NCBI RefSeq assembly: GCF_030812785.1
Contig: NZ_JAUSTJ010000002.1
Location: 124,001-188,000 of the forward strand
DNA length: 64,000 bases
Source of the DNA: Sphingomonas kyeonggiensis
GTDB lineage: Bacteria > Pseudomonadota > Alphaproteobacteria > Sphingomonadales > Sphingomonadaceae
Reading direction: 5' to 3'
Part shown: positions 54,725-63,805 of the stretch, piece by piece
Layout: the number at the start of each line of letters is the position of its first letter
How positions within the stretch are numbered: the stretch's first letter is position 1
The notes under the pieces: generated by a model
Told to the model about the DNA's origin: nothing
The model's input: the letters and a program-made list of their open reading frames with translations, nothing else
The model's database searches: none
Translations under genes and position numbers: made by a program

Positions 54725-55432
54725 ATGAAGAAGCTCTATCCCAACGCAGAAGCAGCGCTGGAAGGGCTGCTGTTCGACGGCATGACGATCTGCGCGGGCG
54801 GTTTCGGCCTGTCCGGCATCCCCGAGCGGCTGATCGACGCGATCCGCGATGCGGGCACCAAGGACCTCACCATCGCCTCGAACAATGCCGGCGTGGACGG
54901 CGAGGGCCTGGGCAAGCTGCTGCGCACCCGCCAGGTGAAGAAGATGATCTCGTCCTATGTCGGCGAGAACAAGGAGTTCGAGCGGCAATATCTGAGCGGC
55001 GAGCTCGAGGTGGAATTCTGCCCCCAGGGCACGCTGGCCGAGCGCTGCCGCGCGGGCGGGGCGGGCATCCCGGGCTTCTACACCAGGACGGGCGTCGGCA
55101 CGTTGGTCGCCGAGGGCAAGGAAGTGAAGGTCTTCGACGGGGAGGAATATATCCTCGAGCGCGGCATCCGCAGCGACCTGTCGATCATCAAGGGCTGGAA
55201 GGCCGACGAGAGCGGCAACCTGATCTTCCGCAAGACCGCGCGCAACTTCAACCAGCCGATGGCGACCGCGGGCAGGATCTGCGTCGCCGAGGTCGAGGAA
55301 GTGGTGCCGGTGGGCAGCCTCGACCCCGACCAGATCCACCTGCCGGGCATCTATGTAAAGCGGCTGATCGTCGGCAGCCCCTACGACAAGAAGATCGAGT
55401 TCCGGACGACCCGGCCGCGCGAGGCTGCGTGA
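54725..55432 (+). CDS. scoA: 3-oxoacid CoA-transferase subunit A
   Basis: A 235-residue class I CoA-transferase alpha subunit. '[21 protein letters not shown]' and '[19 protein letters not shown]' are characteristic, with [20 protein letters not shown] in the CoA-binding part. With subunit B it moves CoA from succinyl-CoA to acetoacetate or a similar acid. Its stop overlaps the next gene (GTGA). The partner gene is 1.6 kb downstream. Confidence 0.95.
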   Translation: MKKLYPNAEAALEGLLFDGMTICAGGFGLSGIPERLIDAIRDAGTKDLTIASNNAGVDGEGLGKLLRTRQVKKMISSYVGENKEFERQYLSGELEVEFCPQGTLAERCRAGGAGIPGFYTRTGVGTLVAEGKEVKVFDGEEYILERGIRSDLSIIKGWKADESGNLIFRKTARNFNQPMATAGRICVAEVEEVVPVGSLDPDQIHLPGIYVKRLIVGSPYDKKIEFRTTRPREAA

Positions 55433-56478
55433 GCCGAGCGCTGGCGATAGCCGGGCTGGCGCTTGCCGCGACCGGGCTTTCGGGCTGCATCGCGGCGGCG
55501 GTGCCGCTCGCGGCCGCGGCCGGCGTGGTCAAGACCACCCAGGACAAGGGGAAGGGCAAAAAGCCCCGGCGCGGCCAGGAGAAGCCGCAGCCCCGGCCGC
55601 AGTCGGAGGGCCCGTCGCCGGGCGAGCAGGCGCTGGCGCTGATGCCCGCCCCGGCACCGACCCCCGTCGCGCCGCCGCCAGGCACGGTGCCGCCCGAGAT
55701 GCAGTTCCTCTACGGCTCGGGCGAAGCATCGGCGCTCAGCCTCCAGGCCTATGCGGCGCTGTGGAATTACATCCATGGCGATCTGCGCTTCCGCCGCGAC
55801 CGCAGCAAGATCAGCTCGGTGGTGATGACGCGCGATTCGACGCTGACCTCGCCCAAGTTCGACACCTGCGGCAAGCGCCCGCTCGCCGTGGTGTTCGACG
55901 TGGACGAGACCGTGCTGCTCAACCTCGGCTTCGAGAGCGACGCGGCGCGGCGCGGGCCGGGCTATGACCAGGGTCGCTGGACGCGCTGGGAAGAGACCGG
56001 CGCAGACAAGGTGGAGGCGGTGCCCGGCGCCGCCGAGACGATCGCCGCACTCCGCGCCGACGGCATCACCGTGATCTACAACACCAATCGCTCGGCGAGC
56101 ACCGCGCCCTTCACGATCGAGGCGCTCAACAAGGCCGGGCTCGGCCCGGTGATGCTGGGCGACACGCTGATCCTGCGCGACGACGCTGCCCCGAGCGGCA
56201 AGGACGAGCGGCGCTGGAAGATCGCCGAGCGCTACTGCATCGTCGCGATGGGCGGCGACCAGCTGGGCGACTTCAGCGACCTGTTCAACGCCAAGGACTT
56301 GTCGACCCCCGCGCGGCGCAACACCACCAGCAACACGCTGATCGCGCCGCTATGGGGCCGCGGCTGGTTCATCCTGCCCAACCCCGTCTACGGCAGCGGC
56401 CTGAAGGGCGGGATGGACGACGTGTTCCCCAAGGACAAGCAATGGGCCGATCCGGCCGGGGCTGTGGCCCGGCCGTGA
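55429..56478 (+). CDS. Lipoprotein acid phosphatase, HAD class B / e(P4)-like
   Basis: A 349-residue protein with a lipobox (LSGC), an Ala/Pro/Lys-rich linker (residues about 40-90) and a HAD domain. Catalytic Asp pair is in [12 protein letters not shown], the mobile cap follows, and the lysine and acidic motifs are near '[13 protein letters not shown]' and '[13 protein letters not shown]'. This matches 5'-nucleotidase lipoproteins of the e(P4) type, which dephosphorylate nucleotides outside the cytoplasm. The GTG overlaps the scoA stop; the next gene overlaps its stop. Confidence 0.88.
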   Translation: MSRALAIAGLALAATGLSGCIAAAVPLAAAAGVVKTTQDKGKGKKPRRGQEKPQPRPQSEGPSPGEQALALMPAPAPTPVAPPPGTVPPEMQFLYGSGEASALSLQAYAALWNYIHGDLRFRRDRSKISSVVMTRDSTLTSPKFDTCGKRPLAVVFDVDETVLLNLGFESDAARRGPGYDQGRWTRWEETGADKVEAVPGAAETIAALRADGITVIYNTNRSASTAPFTIEALNKAGLGPVMLGDTLILRDDAAPSGKDERRWKIAERYCIVAMGGDQLGDFSDLFNAKDLSTPARRNTTSNTLIAPLWGRGWFILPNPVYGSGLKGGMDDVFPKDKQWADPAGAVARP

Positions 56479-57056
56479 TCGCGCTGCTGCTCGCCTTGAC
56501 GCTACAGCAGGCCCAGCTTGTCCCCGTCATTCCGGTGGAGGACGACGAGATCGCCTTCAGCATCGGTGCCGAGCGGACATTTCAGCGGGCGGTGGCCGAC
56601 GCGGTGGCGAGAAAGCCCTGGGTCCGTGATATTCTGGCGCGGCGGGGCGTCGAATTCCTGTGCTGGCAGATCGAGTTGAAGCGCGCGCCGCTCACTGCGA
56701 AATATTTCCCACCATATCGCCGTGCGCTCGCTGCCGTCTTCCGTGAAGGCACATCCGACTCGGTCGTGTTCAGCTGGGTGCGCGGCGCGGAGTGGGAACT
56801 GGGGAAACAGGATTATCAGCGGCGGCTCGATCTCGTCGCCGCCAAGGGGCAGATCCTTGTCGAGCACGCGGCAAACGCGCTGGTCGACCATCTCATCCGC
56901 GCGGGCGAATATGCGCCGGCGCACGTGGCCGATCGGCCGGGCCCCGCCGGAATGGCCGAATTCGACAAGACGCCCGAATTGCTGACCTACTGGTGCTCGC
57001 TGAGCCCGAAGCAGCGTGAGCGAGTGGTCGGTGGATATCTTAAGGAAGGTGAATAA
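56475..57056 (+). CDS. Exported hypothetical protein inside the CoA-transferase operon
   Basis: A 193-residue protein. The GTG overlaps the phosphatase stop (GTGA). It has a short signal-like N-terminus ([14 protein letters not shown]) and a helical body with several aromatic residues ([13 protein letters not shown], '[17 protein letters not shown]'). Two cysteines are present. It lacks recognised motifs. Its stop overlaps the scoB start (TAATG), so it is co-translated with the subunit B. Confidence 0.65.
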   Translation: MIALLLALTLQQAQLVPVIPVEDDEIAFSIGAERTFQRAVADAVARKPWVRDILARRGVEFLCWQIELKRAPLTAKYFPPYRRALAAVFREGTSDSVVFSWVRGAEWELGKQDYQRRLDLVAAKGQILVEHAANALVDHLIRAGEYAPAHVADRPGPAGMAEFDKTPELLTYWCSLSPKQRERVVGGYLKEGE

Positions 57057-57706
57057 TGCCCTGGACTCGCGATGAAATGGCGGCGCGCGCCGCGAAGGAG
57101 CTGCAGGACGGCTTCTACGTCAATCTGGGCATCGGCATCCCGACGCTGGTGGCGAACCACATTCCGGCGGGGGTGGAGGTGACGCTCCAGTCGGAGAACG
57201 GCATGCTCGGCATCGGCCCGTTCCCCTATGACGACGAAGTCGATCCCGACCTGATCAACGCCGGCAAGCAGACGATCAGCGAGCTGCCCCAGTCGGTCTA
57301 TTTCGGCTCGGAGCAGAGCTTCGCGATGATCCGCGGCGGCCATATCGACCTCACCGTGCTCGGCGCGATGGAAGTGAGCGAGACGGGCGACATCGCCAAC
57401 TGGATGATCCCCGGCAAGATGATCAAGGGCATGGGCGGCGCCATGGACCTGGTCGCCGGCGTCAAGAAGATCATCGTGGTGATGGAGCACAACTCCAAGG
57501 ACGGCGCGCCCAAGTTCGTGCCGGGCTGCGACCTGCCGCTCACCGGCAAGAACGTGGTCGACATGATCATCACCGATCTCGCCGTGTTCCAGCGCGCCGA
57601 TCATGAATCGCCCTTCCGTCTTGTCGAGCTGGCGCCGGGCGTCAGCGAGGCCGAAGTCGCAGAGAAGACCACGGCCAGCTACGAGGTCGCGCTGGCGACG
57701 GCCTGA
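57056..57706 (+). CDS. scoB: 3-oxoacid CoA-transferase subunit B
   Basis: A 216-residue class I CoA-transferase beta subunit. The catalytic glutamate sits in '[14 protein letters not shown]', with the [14 protein letters not shown], '[19 protein letters not shown]' and [15 protein letters not shown] segments of the family. It needs subunit A. Here it is separated from scoA by two genes, unlike the usual adjacent pair. Confidence 0.95.
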   Translation: MPWTRDEMAARAAKELQDGFYVNLGIGIPTLVANHIPAGVEVTLQSENGMLGIGPFPYDDEVDPDLINAGKQTISELPQSVYFGSEQSFAMIRGGHIDLTVLGAMEVSETGDIANWMIPGKMIKGMGGAMDLVAGVKKIIVVMEHNSKDGAPKFVPGCDLPLTGKNVVDMIITDLAVFQRADHESPFRLVELAPGVSEAEVAEKTTASYEVALATA

Positions 57707-57878
57707 GGCACGGCATGTACCCGCCGGAAATCGTCCGGCGGGTACATGGACGCGAATTAACTGGCGGGCGGGCGCGCAACGGCCTAGTCGATTGAACCGG
57801 CAGCGGGGATGGCGCCACTCATTCGAGATGAGACTGTCCCTCTTGTCGCCTCTCCTCCGGCAGGCGTAGCGCCCTATT

Positions 57879-58562
57879 ATGATCGACTGGTTCCGCCGCC
57901 GTTATCTCGATCTGCTCGGCTCGATCTACATCTACAACGAGCACCGGGGCTATACGAGCATCGACCGGGTGCTCGAGGCGGTGAAGGCGCGTGCGCCCGA
58001 CGATCATGCGCTGATCGCCGCGATCGAGAAGCACCGCGCCGACGAGCGCAAGCATTATGTCATGTTCAAGCGCTGGTTCGAGCTGCAGGGCCGCATGCCG
58101 CTCCAGGTCGACCGGACCTGCGGGCATATCGACCGGTTCGTCGAGATCATGTTCCGCCACACGATCGACGAGCTCGATACCCAGCGGATCATCGCCGAGG
58201 ACGACCAGTTCGAGAAGCTGTGCCGGGTGATCTCGCTCACCGAGCAGCGCGGGCACAAGCAGGTGGAGATCCTGCTCAGGCACCCGCTGGTCACCGGCGA
58301 CAAGGTGCTGATGAAGATCTTCCGGATCATCGAGAAGGACGAGCCGAGCCACTGGGCGCCCTACGACGGCTGGCTCAAGGCCAATGGCAAGCGCGACCCG
58401 AAATGGTGGGAGCGGGGGATCGACAGCTTCATCCATTCCGAGCTGCTGTTCCTCAAGCTGCCGGTGCTGTTCCTGAACTTCGGCGTGAAGCGCCGGACCG
58501 AGTGGCAGGACGCGGACGAGCCGGCGGAGAGGAAGGCTTCGCCGGTGCCGGTGCTTTCCTAG
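57879..58562 (+). CDS. Ferritin-like (di-iron) domain protein
   Basis: A 227-residue helical protein. Four potential ligand sets are visible, with glutamates at 'YIYNEHRGYTSIDRVLE', 'ADERKHYVMF' and 'EQRGHKQVEIL', and a fourth at 'IEKDEPSHW', so ExxH-type pairs occur three times. This pattern suits a four-helix di-iron bundle. It resembles ferritin-like proteins of alphaproteobacteria with unknown roles. The longer frame upstream is not used. Confidence 0.75.
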   Translation: MIDWFRRRYLDLLGSIYIYNEHRGYTSIDRVLEAVKARAPDDHALIAAIEKHRADERKHYVMFKRWFELQGRMPLQVDRTCGHIDRFVEIMFRHTIDELDTQRIIAEDDQFEKLCRVISLTEQRGHKQVEILLRHPLVTGDKVLMKIFRIIEKDEPSHWAPYDGWLKANGKRDPKWWERGIDSFIHSELLFLKLPVLFLNFGVKRRTEWQDADEPAERKASPVPVLS

Positions 58563-58578
58563 CGGCTTCTCCATTTCC

Positions 58579-58679
58579 TTTCCCCGGCGAAGGCCGGGGC
58601 CCAGTACTTGAAAGTCACGCGCCTTGGCGCGTCTTCGCCGCGCACTGCTTAGTCTGGGCCCCGGCCTTCGCCGGGGAAA
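58579..58679. repeat. Palindromic element, family B (inverted orientation)
   Basis: 26-bp arms (TTTCCCCGGCGAAGGCCGGG... at 58579-58604; complement 58654-58679) flank a 49-base spacer. The spacer (CTTGAAAGTCACGCGCCTTG...) is nearly the reverse complement of that at 49724-49765, so the two copies lie in opposite orientations. Confidence 0.92.
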
Positions 58680-58737
58680 AGCTACTTCGCCGGGGTGACG
58701 ATTGAGGGCGCGGGGCGCCTGCGCTACCTGCACCCCC

Positions 58738-59700
58738 ATGCGCATCCTCCTGACAGGCTCGTCCGGCTGGCTCGGCCGCTTCCTCGCGCCCCTGCTGCGC
58801 GCCAATGGCCATGTCGTCGCCGGCCTCGACATTGCCCCCGGCGCGGACACCGACATCCTCGGCTCGGTCGCCGATCGCGCGCTGGTCGACCGGGTCTTTG
58901 CCGAGCGCGGGATCGAGGCGGTGATCCATGGCGGTGCGCTGCACAAGCCGGACATCGCGCGCTATCCCGCCCAGGCATTCGTCGACGTCAACGTCACCGG
59001 CACGCTCAACCTGCTCGAGGCGGCGGCGCGGGCGGGGCATAACCGGTTCGTCTTCACCTCCACCACCTCGCTGATGATCAGCCAGGCGATCCGCGACGAG
59101 GCGGGCGATGCCGCGGTGTGGCTCGACGAGGATTCCGGCCCGCTCGAGCCGCGCAACATATACGGCGTCACCAAGCTTGCCGCCGAGCAGCTCTGCCGGC
59201 TGGCCTGGCTGAACGATGGGCTGGGCTGCGTCGTGCTGCGCACCAGCCGCTTCTTCCCCGAGGAGGACGATACCCACCGCGCGCTGTCGGGCGAGAACAT
59301 GAAGGCCAACGAGCTGCTCCACCGCCGGCTCACCGTGGAGGATGCCGCCCGCGCGCACCTGTTGGCGCTTGAAAAGGCGCCGGAAATCGGCTTTGACGTG
59401 TTCATAGTATCGGCGCCGACGCCGTTCAGCCGGAGCGAGTGTTCCGAGCTCAAGATCGATGCTCCGGCAGTAATCGCTCGCCATTTCCCCGATGCGGAAC
59501 AGTTATACCGTATGAAGAACTGGGAATTACCCAGGGGTATTGGCCGCGTATACGACGCCGCCCTTGCCGAGCGGAGACTCGGCTTTCGGTGTGAGACCGG
59601 GTTCGCTGAAGTTCTGGATGCGCTGCGCGCGGGGAGGCCACTGCCTTTCGCGCATGATCCGGCTTACATCTCGCCCAAGGAAGACGCGGCCACGGCATGA
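58738..59700 (+). CDS. NAD-dependent epimerase/dehydratase
   Basis: A 320-residue extended SDR. The dinucleotide loop is ILLTGSSGWLGRFLA, and the catalytic triad region 'FVFTSTTSLMIS' (Ser/Thr) and NIYGVTKLAAEQL (Tyr-xxx-Lys) is intact. The substrate is not predictable; family members act on nucleotide sugars or related compounds. The ATG at 58738 gives the canonical start. Confidence 0.88.
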   Translation: MRILLTGSSGWLGRFLAPLLRANGHVVAGLDIAPGADTDILGSVADRALVDRVFAERGIEAVIHGGALHKPDIARYPAQAFVDVNVTGTLNLLEAAARAGHNRFVFTSTTSLMISQAIRDEAGDAAVWLDEDSGPLEPRNIYGVTKLAAEQLCRLAWLNDGLGCVVLRTSRFFPEEDDTHRALSGENMKANELLHRRLTVEDAARAHLLALEKAPEIGFDVFIVSAPTPFSRSECSELKIDAPAVIARHFPDAEQLYRMKNWELPRGIGRVYDAALAERRLGFRCETGFAEVLDALRAGRPLPFAHDPAYISPKEDAATA

Positions 59701-59762
59701 CTTGCCCGAAGCTGCGAAGTGTATTAGTGGCATAATACACCACTGGCTTGGGAAGTTTTCAG

Positions 59763-60605
59763 ATGCGTTGGATCGTTCGCGGACTGGCCGTGCTGGCCGG
59801 CCTTGTCGTGCTGTTGCTTGCCGTCGTCTATGGCGGCTCGGAGTGGATCATCCGCGCCGGGCACAGGACGCCCGATATCGCCGTCACCGTGCCGAAGGAT
59901 GCCGCCTCGGTGGCCGAGGGCGGCCGCCTGGCCAACATCGTGATGTGCCGCGACTGCCATGCCGGCAATGGCGAGGGGAAGGTGCTGTTCTCGGTGCCGC
60001 TGGTCGGCACGGTGGCGCCGCCGCCGCTCGCCGAGATGGCGGCGAAGATGAGTGACGCCGAGCTTGCCCGGGTGATCCGCTACGGCGTGAAGCCCGACGG
60101 CAGCTCGACCTTCATCATGCCCAGCCACTCGCTCGGCCGCATCGCCGATGACGATCTCGGCAGGATCATCGCGTGGATCCGCAGCCTCAGGCCCGGGCCG
60201 CAGGACAGCAAGGTGAAGACCGGCTTCGGGCCGATGGGCCGCTTCCTGCTGCTCACCGGCGCGCTGCCGCCGATGGCGACCGCCAGCAATGTCTCGGTGG
60301 CGAAGCGCCCCGCGGATATCGGCCGCTATTATGTCGGCGTCGCCTGCCAGGCCTGCCACAAGCTGCACGAGGACAGCGTGATGGAGGACGGCAAGACCAG
60401 GGTGCCCGCGCTCGCGCCGGTCGCCGCATCCTATGATCCCGCCGCCTTCCGCAAGCTGATGCGGACCGGCCAGGGCATGAGCGGGCGCGACCTGGGGCTG
60501 ATGGGCGTGGTCGCCCGGGTCGGCTTCACCGCCTTCACCGACAGCGAGATCGAAGCGGTGCAGGCCTATCTGAAGGGCGAGGCCGCCAGGGTGCCGGCGA
60601 AATAG
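59763..60605 (+). CDS. Diheme c-type cytochrome, membrane-anchored (copy 1)
   Basis: A 280-residue protein with an N-terminal membrane anchor (LAVLAGLVVLLLAVVYGGSEW) and two heme c motifs, CRDCH (about residue 60) and CQACH (about residue 196). Each domain has a distal methionine candidate (e.g. TFIMPSHS). It acts as a periplasmic electron carrier. A paralog follows 63 bp later. The ATG at 59763 has GGGAAG upstream. Confidence 0.9.
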   Translation: MRWIVRGLAVLAGLVVLLLAVVYGGSEWIIRAGHRTPDIAVTVPKDAASVAEGGRLANIVMCRDCHAGNGEGKVLFSVPLVGTVAPPPLAEMAAKMSDAELARVIRYGVKPDGSSTFIMPSHSLGRIADDDLGRIIAWIRSLRPGPQDSKVKTGFGPMGRFLLLTGALPPMATASNVSVAKRPADIGRYYVGVACQACHKLHEDSVMEDGKTRVPALAPVAASYDPAAFRKLMRTGQGMSGRDLGLMGVVARVGFTAFTDSEIEAVQAYLKGEAARVPAK

Positions 60606-60668
60606 ATCCGTCGCGAGGACGTAACGAAACGCGCTATGGATGGCGTCCGGGAATCCGGGGGGAATCCG

Positions 60669-61520
60669 ATGCGCGGCCTGGTGAAGCTGTTCGAAGCGTT
60701 GCTGGCGATCGCCATCGTGCTGGCGGCCGGGCTCTATGTCGGCTCCGAATGGATCCTGCGCCGCCCGCATGACGTGCCGGACGACCGCCTCGCGATCCCG
60801 CGCGACGCCGCTTCGCTCGCCGAGGGTGCCCGGCTCGCCCGGCTGGCGGGCTGCCGGGGTTGTCACGGGCCCGACGGCCAGGGCGCAACATGGTCCAGCG
60901 ACTGGCTGGGCGGCACGATCGCGCCGCCGGCGATTGCCCGGAAGATCGCGGGCTATTCGAACGAGGAGCTGGTGCGGCTGCTGCGCTACGGCGTGAAGAA
61001 GGACGGCAGCACGCTGTTCATCATGTCCACCGCGGCGATCCGCAACTGGTCCGACGAGGATCTCGGCCGGATCGTCGCCTGGGCGCGCAGCGTGAAGCCG
61101 GGGCCGCAGGACTCGCTCGCCGAGACCAGCTATGGTCCGCTGCCCCGCCTTGCGATGCTGACCGGTACGCTGCGCCCGAGCTTCCGGAACGTGCGGCTCG
61201 CGCCCGAGCGTCGCCCGGTGGAGACCGGGCGCTATTTCTACGATGCGATCTGCTCGGAATGCCATCATCTCGGCATGGAAACGCCGATGCGGGAAGGCGG
61301 CCAGATTGCCCCCGCGCTCGCGCCGATGGCGGCGAGCTATGACCTTGCGGGCTTCCGTCGGCTGTTGCGCAGCGGGGCCGGCAGGAGCCGGCGCGACCTG
61401 GGACTGATGCGCGAAGTGGCGACGGAATCGGCCCAGGTGCTCAGCGATGCGGAAATTTCCGCGCTGCATTCCTATCTGAAGGGGGAGGCCGCCAGGCTCG
61501 GCCGCGGACCCGGAGAATAG
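60669..61520 (+). CDS. Diheme c-type cytochrome, membrane-anchored (copy 2)
   Basis: A 283-residue paralog of the preceding cytochrome, with an anchor (LLAIAIVLAAGLYVGSEWIL) and heme motifs CRGCH and CSECH. The distal region has 'LFIMSTAAIRNWSD'. The pair probably forms part of one electron-transfer chain; no oxidase or dehydrogenase gene is beside them. The ATG at 60669 has a GGGGGGAAT leader. Confidence 0.9.
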   Translation: MRGLVKLFEALLAIAIVLAAGLYVGSEWILRRPHDVPDDRLAIPRDAASLAEGARLARLAGCRGCHGPDGQGATWSSDWLGGTIAPPAIARKIAGYSNEELVRLLRYGVKKDGSTLFIMSTAAIRNWSDEDLGRIVAWARSVKPGPQDSLAETSYGPLPRLAMLTGTLRPSFRNVRLAPERRPVETGRYFYDAICSECHHLGMETPMREGGQIAPALAPMAASYDLAGFRRLLRSGAGRSRRDLGLMREVATESAQVLSDAEISALHSYLKGEAARLGRGPGE

Positions 61521-61586
61521 TTCAACTATGCGATGGAAAATTGCACGAACGCTTGCCTGCGCGCAAGAATCGACTAAAGCGCCCGC

Positions 61587-63029
61587 ATGACCGTTCAACC
61601 GCGCACTCTGTACGAGAAGATCTGGGCCGACCATGTGGTCGAGCGCCGGGACGATGGAACCTGCCTGATCTATATCGACCGCCACCTCGTCCATGAGGTG
61701 ACCAGCCCCCAGGCCTTTGCCGGCCTGCGCGCGGCGGGGCGGCCGGTGCGCCGCCCGGACCTCACCCTTGCGGTCCCCGACCATAATTTGCCGACCACGG
61801 CGCGCGTCGATGCGGCGGGGCACGAACTGCCGATCGCCGATGCCGCGAGCGCCGGCCAGCTCTCGGCGCTGCGCTCGAACGTCGCCGAGTTCGGCGTGCC
61901 CTATATCGACGCGCTCGATGCGCGGCAGGGCATCGTCCATGTCGTCGGCCCGGAGCAGGGCTTCACGCTGCCCGGTACGACCCTGGTCTGCGGCGACAGC
62001 CATACCTCGGCGCATGGCGCGCTCGGGGCGCTGGCCTTCGGCATCGGCACCAGCGAGGTCGAGCATGTCCTTGCCACCCAGACGCTGCTGCTGAAGCAGA
62101 GCAAGACGCTGGAGATCCGCGTCGACGGCACGCTCGGCTTCGGGGTGACGCCGAAGGATGTGGTGCTGGCGATCATCGGTCGGATCGGCGCCGCCGGCGG
62201 TACCGGCTATGTCATCGAGTTCACCGGCGAGGTGATCCGCGCCATGTCGATCGAGGGGCGGCTGACCGTTTCGAACATGTCGATCGAGGGCGGCGCCCGC
62301 TCGGGGCTCATCGCGCCGGACCAGACGACGTTCGACTATATCAAGGGCCGGCCGATGGCGCCGAAGGGCGAGGCCTGGGAGCGTGCGGTCGCCTATTGGA
62401 AGACGCTGCCGACCGATGCCGGCGCGGCGTACGACAAGAGCGTGATTCTGCAGGCCAGCGACATCGCGCCCTCGCTCACCTGGGGCACCAGCCCCGAGGA
62501 TGTGGTGCCGATCACCGGCAGCGTGCCCGATCCGGAGAGCTTCGAGGATCCGGCCAAGCGGGTCGCCGCGCAGAAATCGCTCGATTACATGGGCCTGACG
62601 CCCGGCATGCGGATGGAGGATGTCGCCATCGAGCATGTCTTCATCGGCTCGTGCACCAACAGCCGGATCGAGGATTTGCGCGCCGCCGCCGCGGTGGTGA
62701 AGGGCCATCATGTCGCCGATCGCATCCGCCAGGCGCTGATCGTGCCGGGCTCGGGCCTGGTCAAGCGCCAGGCCGAGGCGGAGGGGCTCGACCGCATCTT
62801 CCTCGAGGCCGGCTTCGAATGGCGCGAGCCGGGCTGCTCGATGTGTCTCGCGATGAATCCCGACAAGGTCCCCGCCGGGGAACGTTGTGCTTCCACCTCG
62901 AATCGAAATTTCGTAGGGAGACAGGGTCCGGGGGCGCGGACGCACCTGCTTTCGCCGGCCATGGCGGCGGCGGCGGCGATCCGGGGGCGCCTCACCGATG
63001 TCAGGGAGCTGATGTCGGCGGATGCGTGA
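61587..63029 (+). CDS. leuC: 3-isopropylmalate dehydratase large subunit
   Basis: A 480-residue aconitase-family enzyme of leucine synthesis, converting 2- to 3-isopropylmalate. The [4Fe-4S] ligand cysteines lie in [11 protein letters not shown] and GCSMC ([16 protein letters not shown]); [12 protein letters not shown] and '[15 protein letters not shown]' are family segments. It works with LeuD, encoded downstream after a small gene. Confidence 0.97.
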   Translation: MTVQPRTLYEKIWADHVVERRDDGTCLIYIDRHLVHEVTSPQAFAGLRAAGRPVRRPDLTLAVPDHNLPTTARVDAAGHELPIADAASAGQLSALRSNVAEFGVPYIDALDARQGIVHVVGPEQGFTLPGTTLVCGDSHTSAHGALGALAFGIGTSEVEHVLATQTLLLKQSKTLEIRVDGTLGFGVTPKDVVLAIIGRIGAAGGTGYVIEFTGEVIRAMSIEGRLTVSNMSIEGGARSGLIAPDQTTFDYIKGRPMAPKGEAWERAVAYWKTLPTDAGAAYDKSVILQASDIAPSLTWGTSPEDVVPITGSVPDPESFEDPAKRVAAQKSLDYMGLTPGMRMEDVAIEHVFIGSCTNSRIEDLRAAAAVVKGHHVADRIRQALIVPGSGLVKRQAEAEGLDRIFLEAGFEWREPGCSMCLAMNPDKVPAGERCASTSNRNFVGRQGPGARTHLLSPAMAAAAAIRGRLTDVRELMSADA

Positions 63030-63040
63030 GGGGATGAAGT

Positions 63041-63157
63041 ATGAAGCGGGCGCTGGTGGCGTTGATTGCAAGCACGGTGCTGTGCGGGCTGGCGGCGGGA
63101 TATGCCGCGACCGGCAAGGGCATGGAAGCGAAGGCGGAGACTGCAGCCGCCCGCTGA
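63041..63157 (+). CDS. 38-residue exported peptide between leuC and leuD
   Basis: The peptide starts MKRALVALIASTVLCGLAAG and has a signal-like hydrophobic core, then a short charged tail (KGMEAKAETAAAR). GAGGGGATG lies before it. It separates leuC from leuD on the same strand and could be a small membrane or lipoprotein-like peptide (Cys15). Small genes here may matter for translation coupling; no known homolog is recalled. Confidence 0.5.
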   Translation: MKRALVALIASTVLCGLAAGYAATGKGMEAKAETAAAR

Positions 63158-63175
63158 TCCGGGAGGTTGTGTAAA

Positions 63176-63805
63176 GTGGAAGCCGTTCGCAAGGTCGAGG
63201 GGCGCGCCTATCCGTGGGGCGCCAAGAATATCGACACCGACATCATCATCCCGGCGCACTGGCTGAAGACCACGACGCGCGAGGGGCTGGGCAAGGGCGC
63301 CTTCGAAAGCGTGCGCGCGCAGCCCGGCAATGTCTTCGACGACGAGCGCTATGCCGGCGCGCCGGTGCTGGTCGCCGGCGACAATTTCGGCTGCGGCTCC
63401 AGCCGCGAGCATGCCGCCTGGGCGCTCGCCGATCTCGGCATCAAGGCGGTGATCGCGCCGAGCTTCTCGGACATCTTCTCGGGCAACGCCTTCAAGAACG
63501 GCATCGTCCCGGTGGTGCTGCCCCAGGAGGCCGTCGACCGGCTGGTCGAAGTGGCGAAGACCGAAGAGATCACCGTCGATCTCGAGACGATGACCGTCAC
63601 CACCCCCTATCAGGATCGCTTCGCCTTCGAACTCGACGCCTTCCGCCGCCAGTGCCTGATGGAAGGGCTGGACGAGATCGGCATGACGCTGGCACAAGAT
63701 ACCGCGATTTCGAAATTCGAATCCGGGATGGCGCAAAGCCGCCCGTGGATCGCGGTGGAGACGGCGAATGAAGGCACTGCTCTCGAAGCAACCGGGCGGA
63801 CCTGA
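63176..63805 (+). CDS. leuD: 3-isopropylmalate dehydratase small subunit
   Basis: A 209-residue swivelling subunit of isopropylmalate isomerase. '[18 protein letters not shown]' and '[20 protein letters not shown]' are diagnostic. The GTG at 63176 has GGGAGG nine bases upstream. The reading frame overlaps the next gene by 38 bases. Confidence 0.95.
   Translation: MEAVRKVEGRAYPWGAKNIDTDIIIPAHWLKTTTREGLGKGAFESVRAQPGNVFDDERYAGAPVLVAGDNFGCGSSREHAAWALADLGIKAVIAPSFSDIFSGNAFKNGIVPVVLPQEAVDRLVEVAKTEEITVDLETMTVTTPYQDRFAFELDAFRRQCLMEGLDEIGMTLAQDTAISKFESGMAQSRPWIAVETANEGTALEATGRT

Noticed and set aside
59724..63071. A 1115-residue open frame on the minus strand
   Set aside because: It runs antisense to the epimerase end, two cytochromes and leuC. 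Its Arg/His/Asp-rich composition is that of a high-GC shadow frame and it has no motif.
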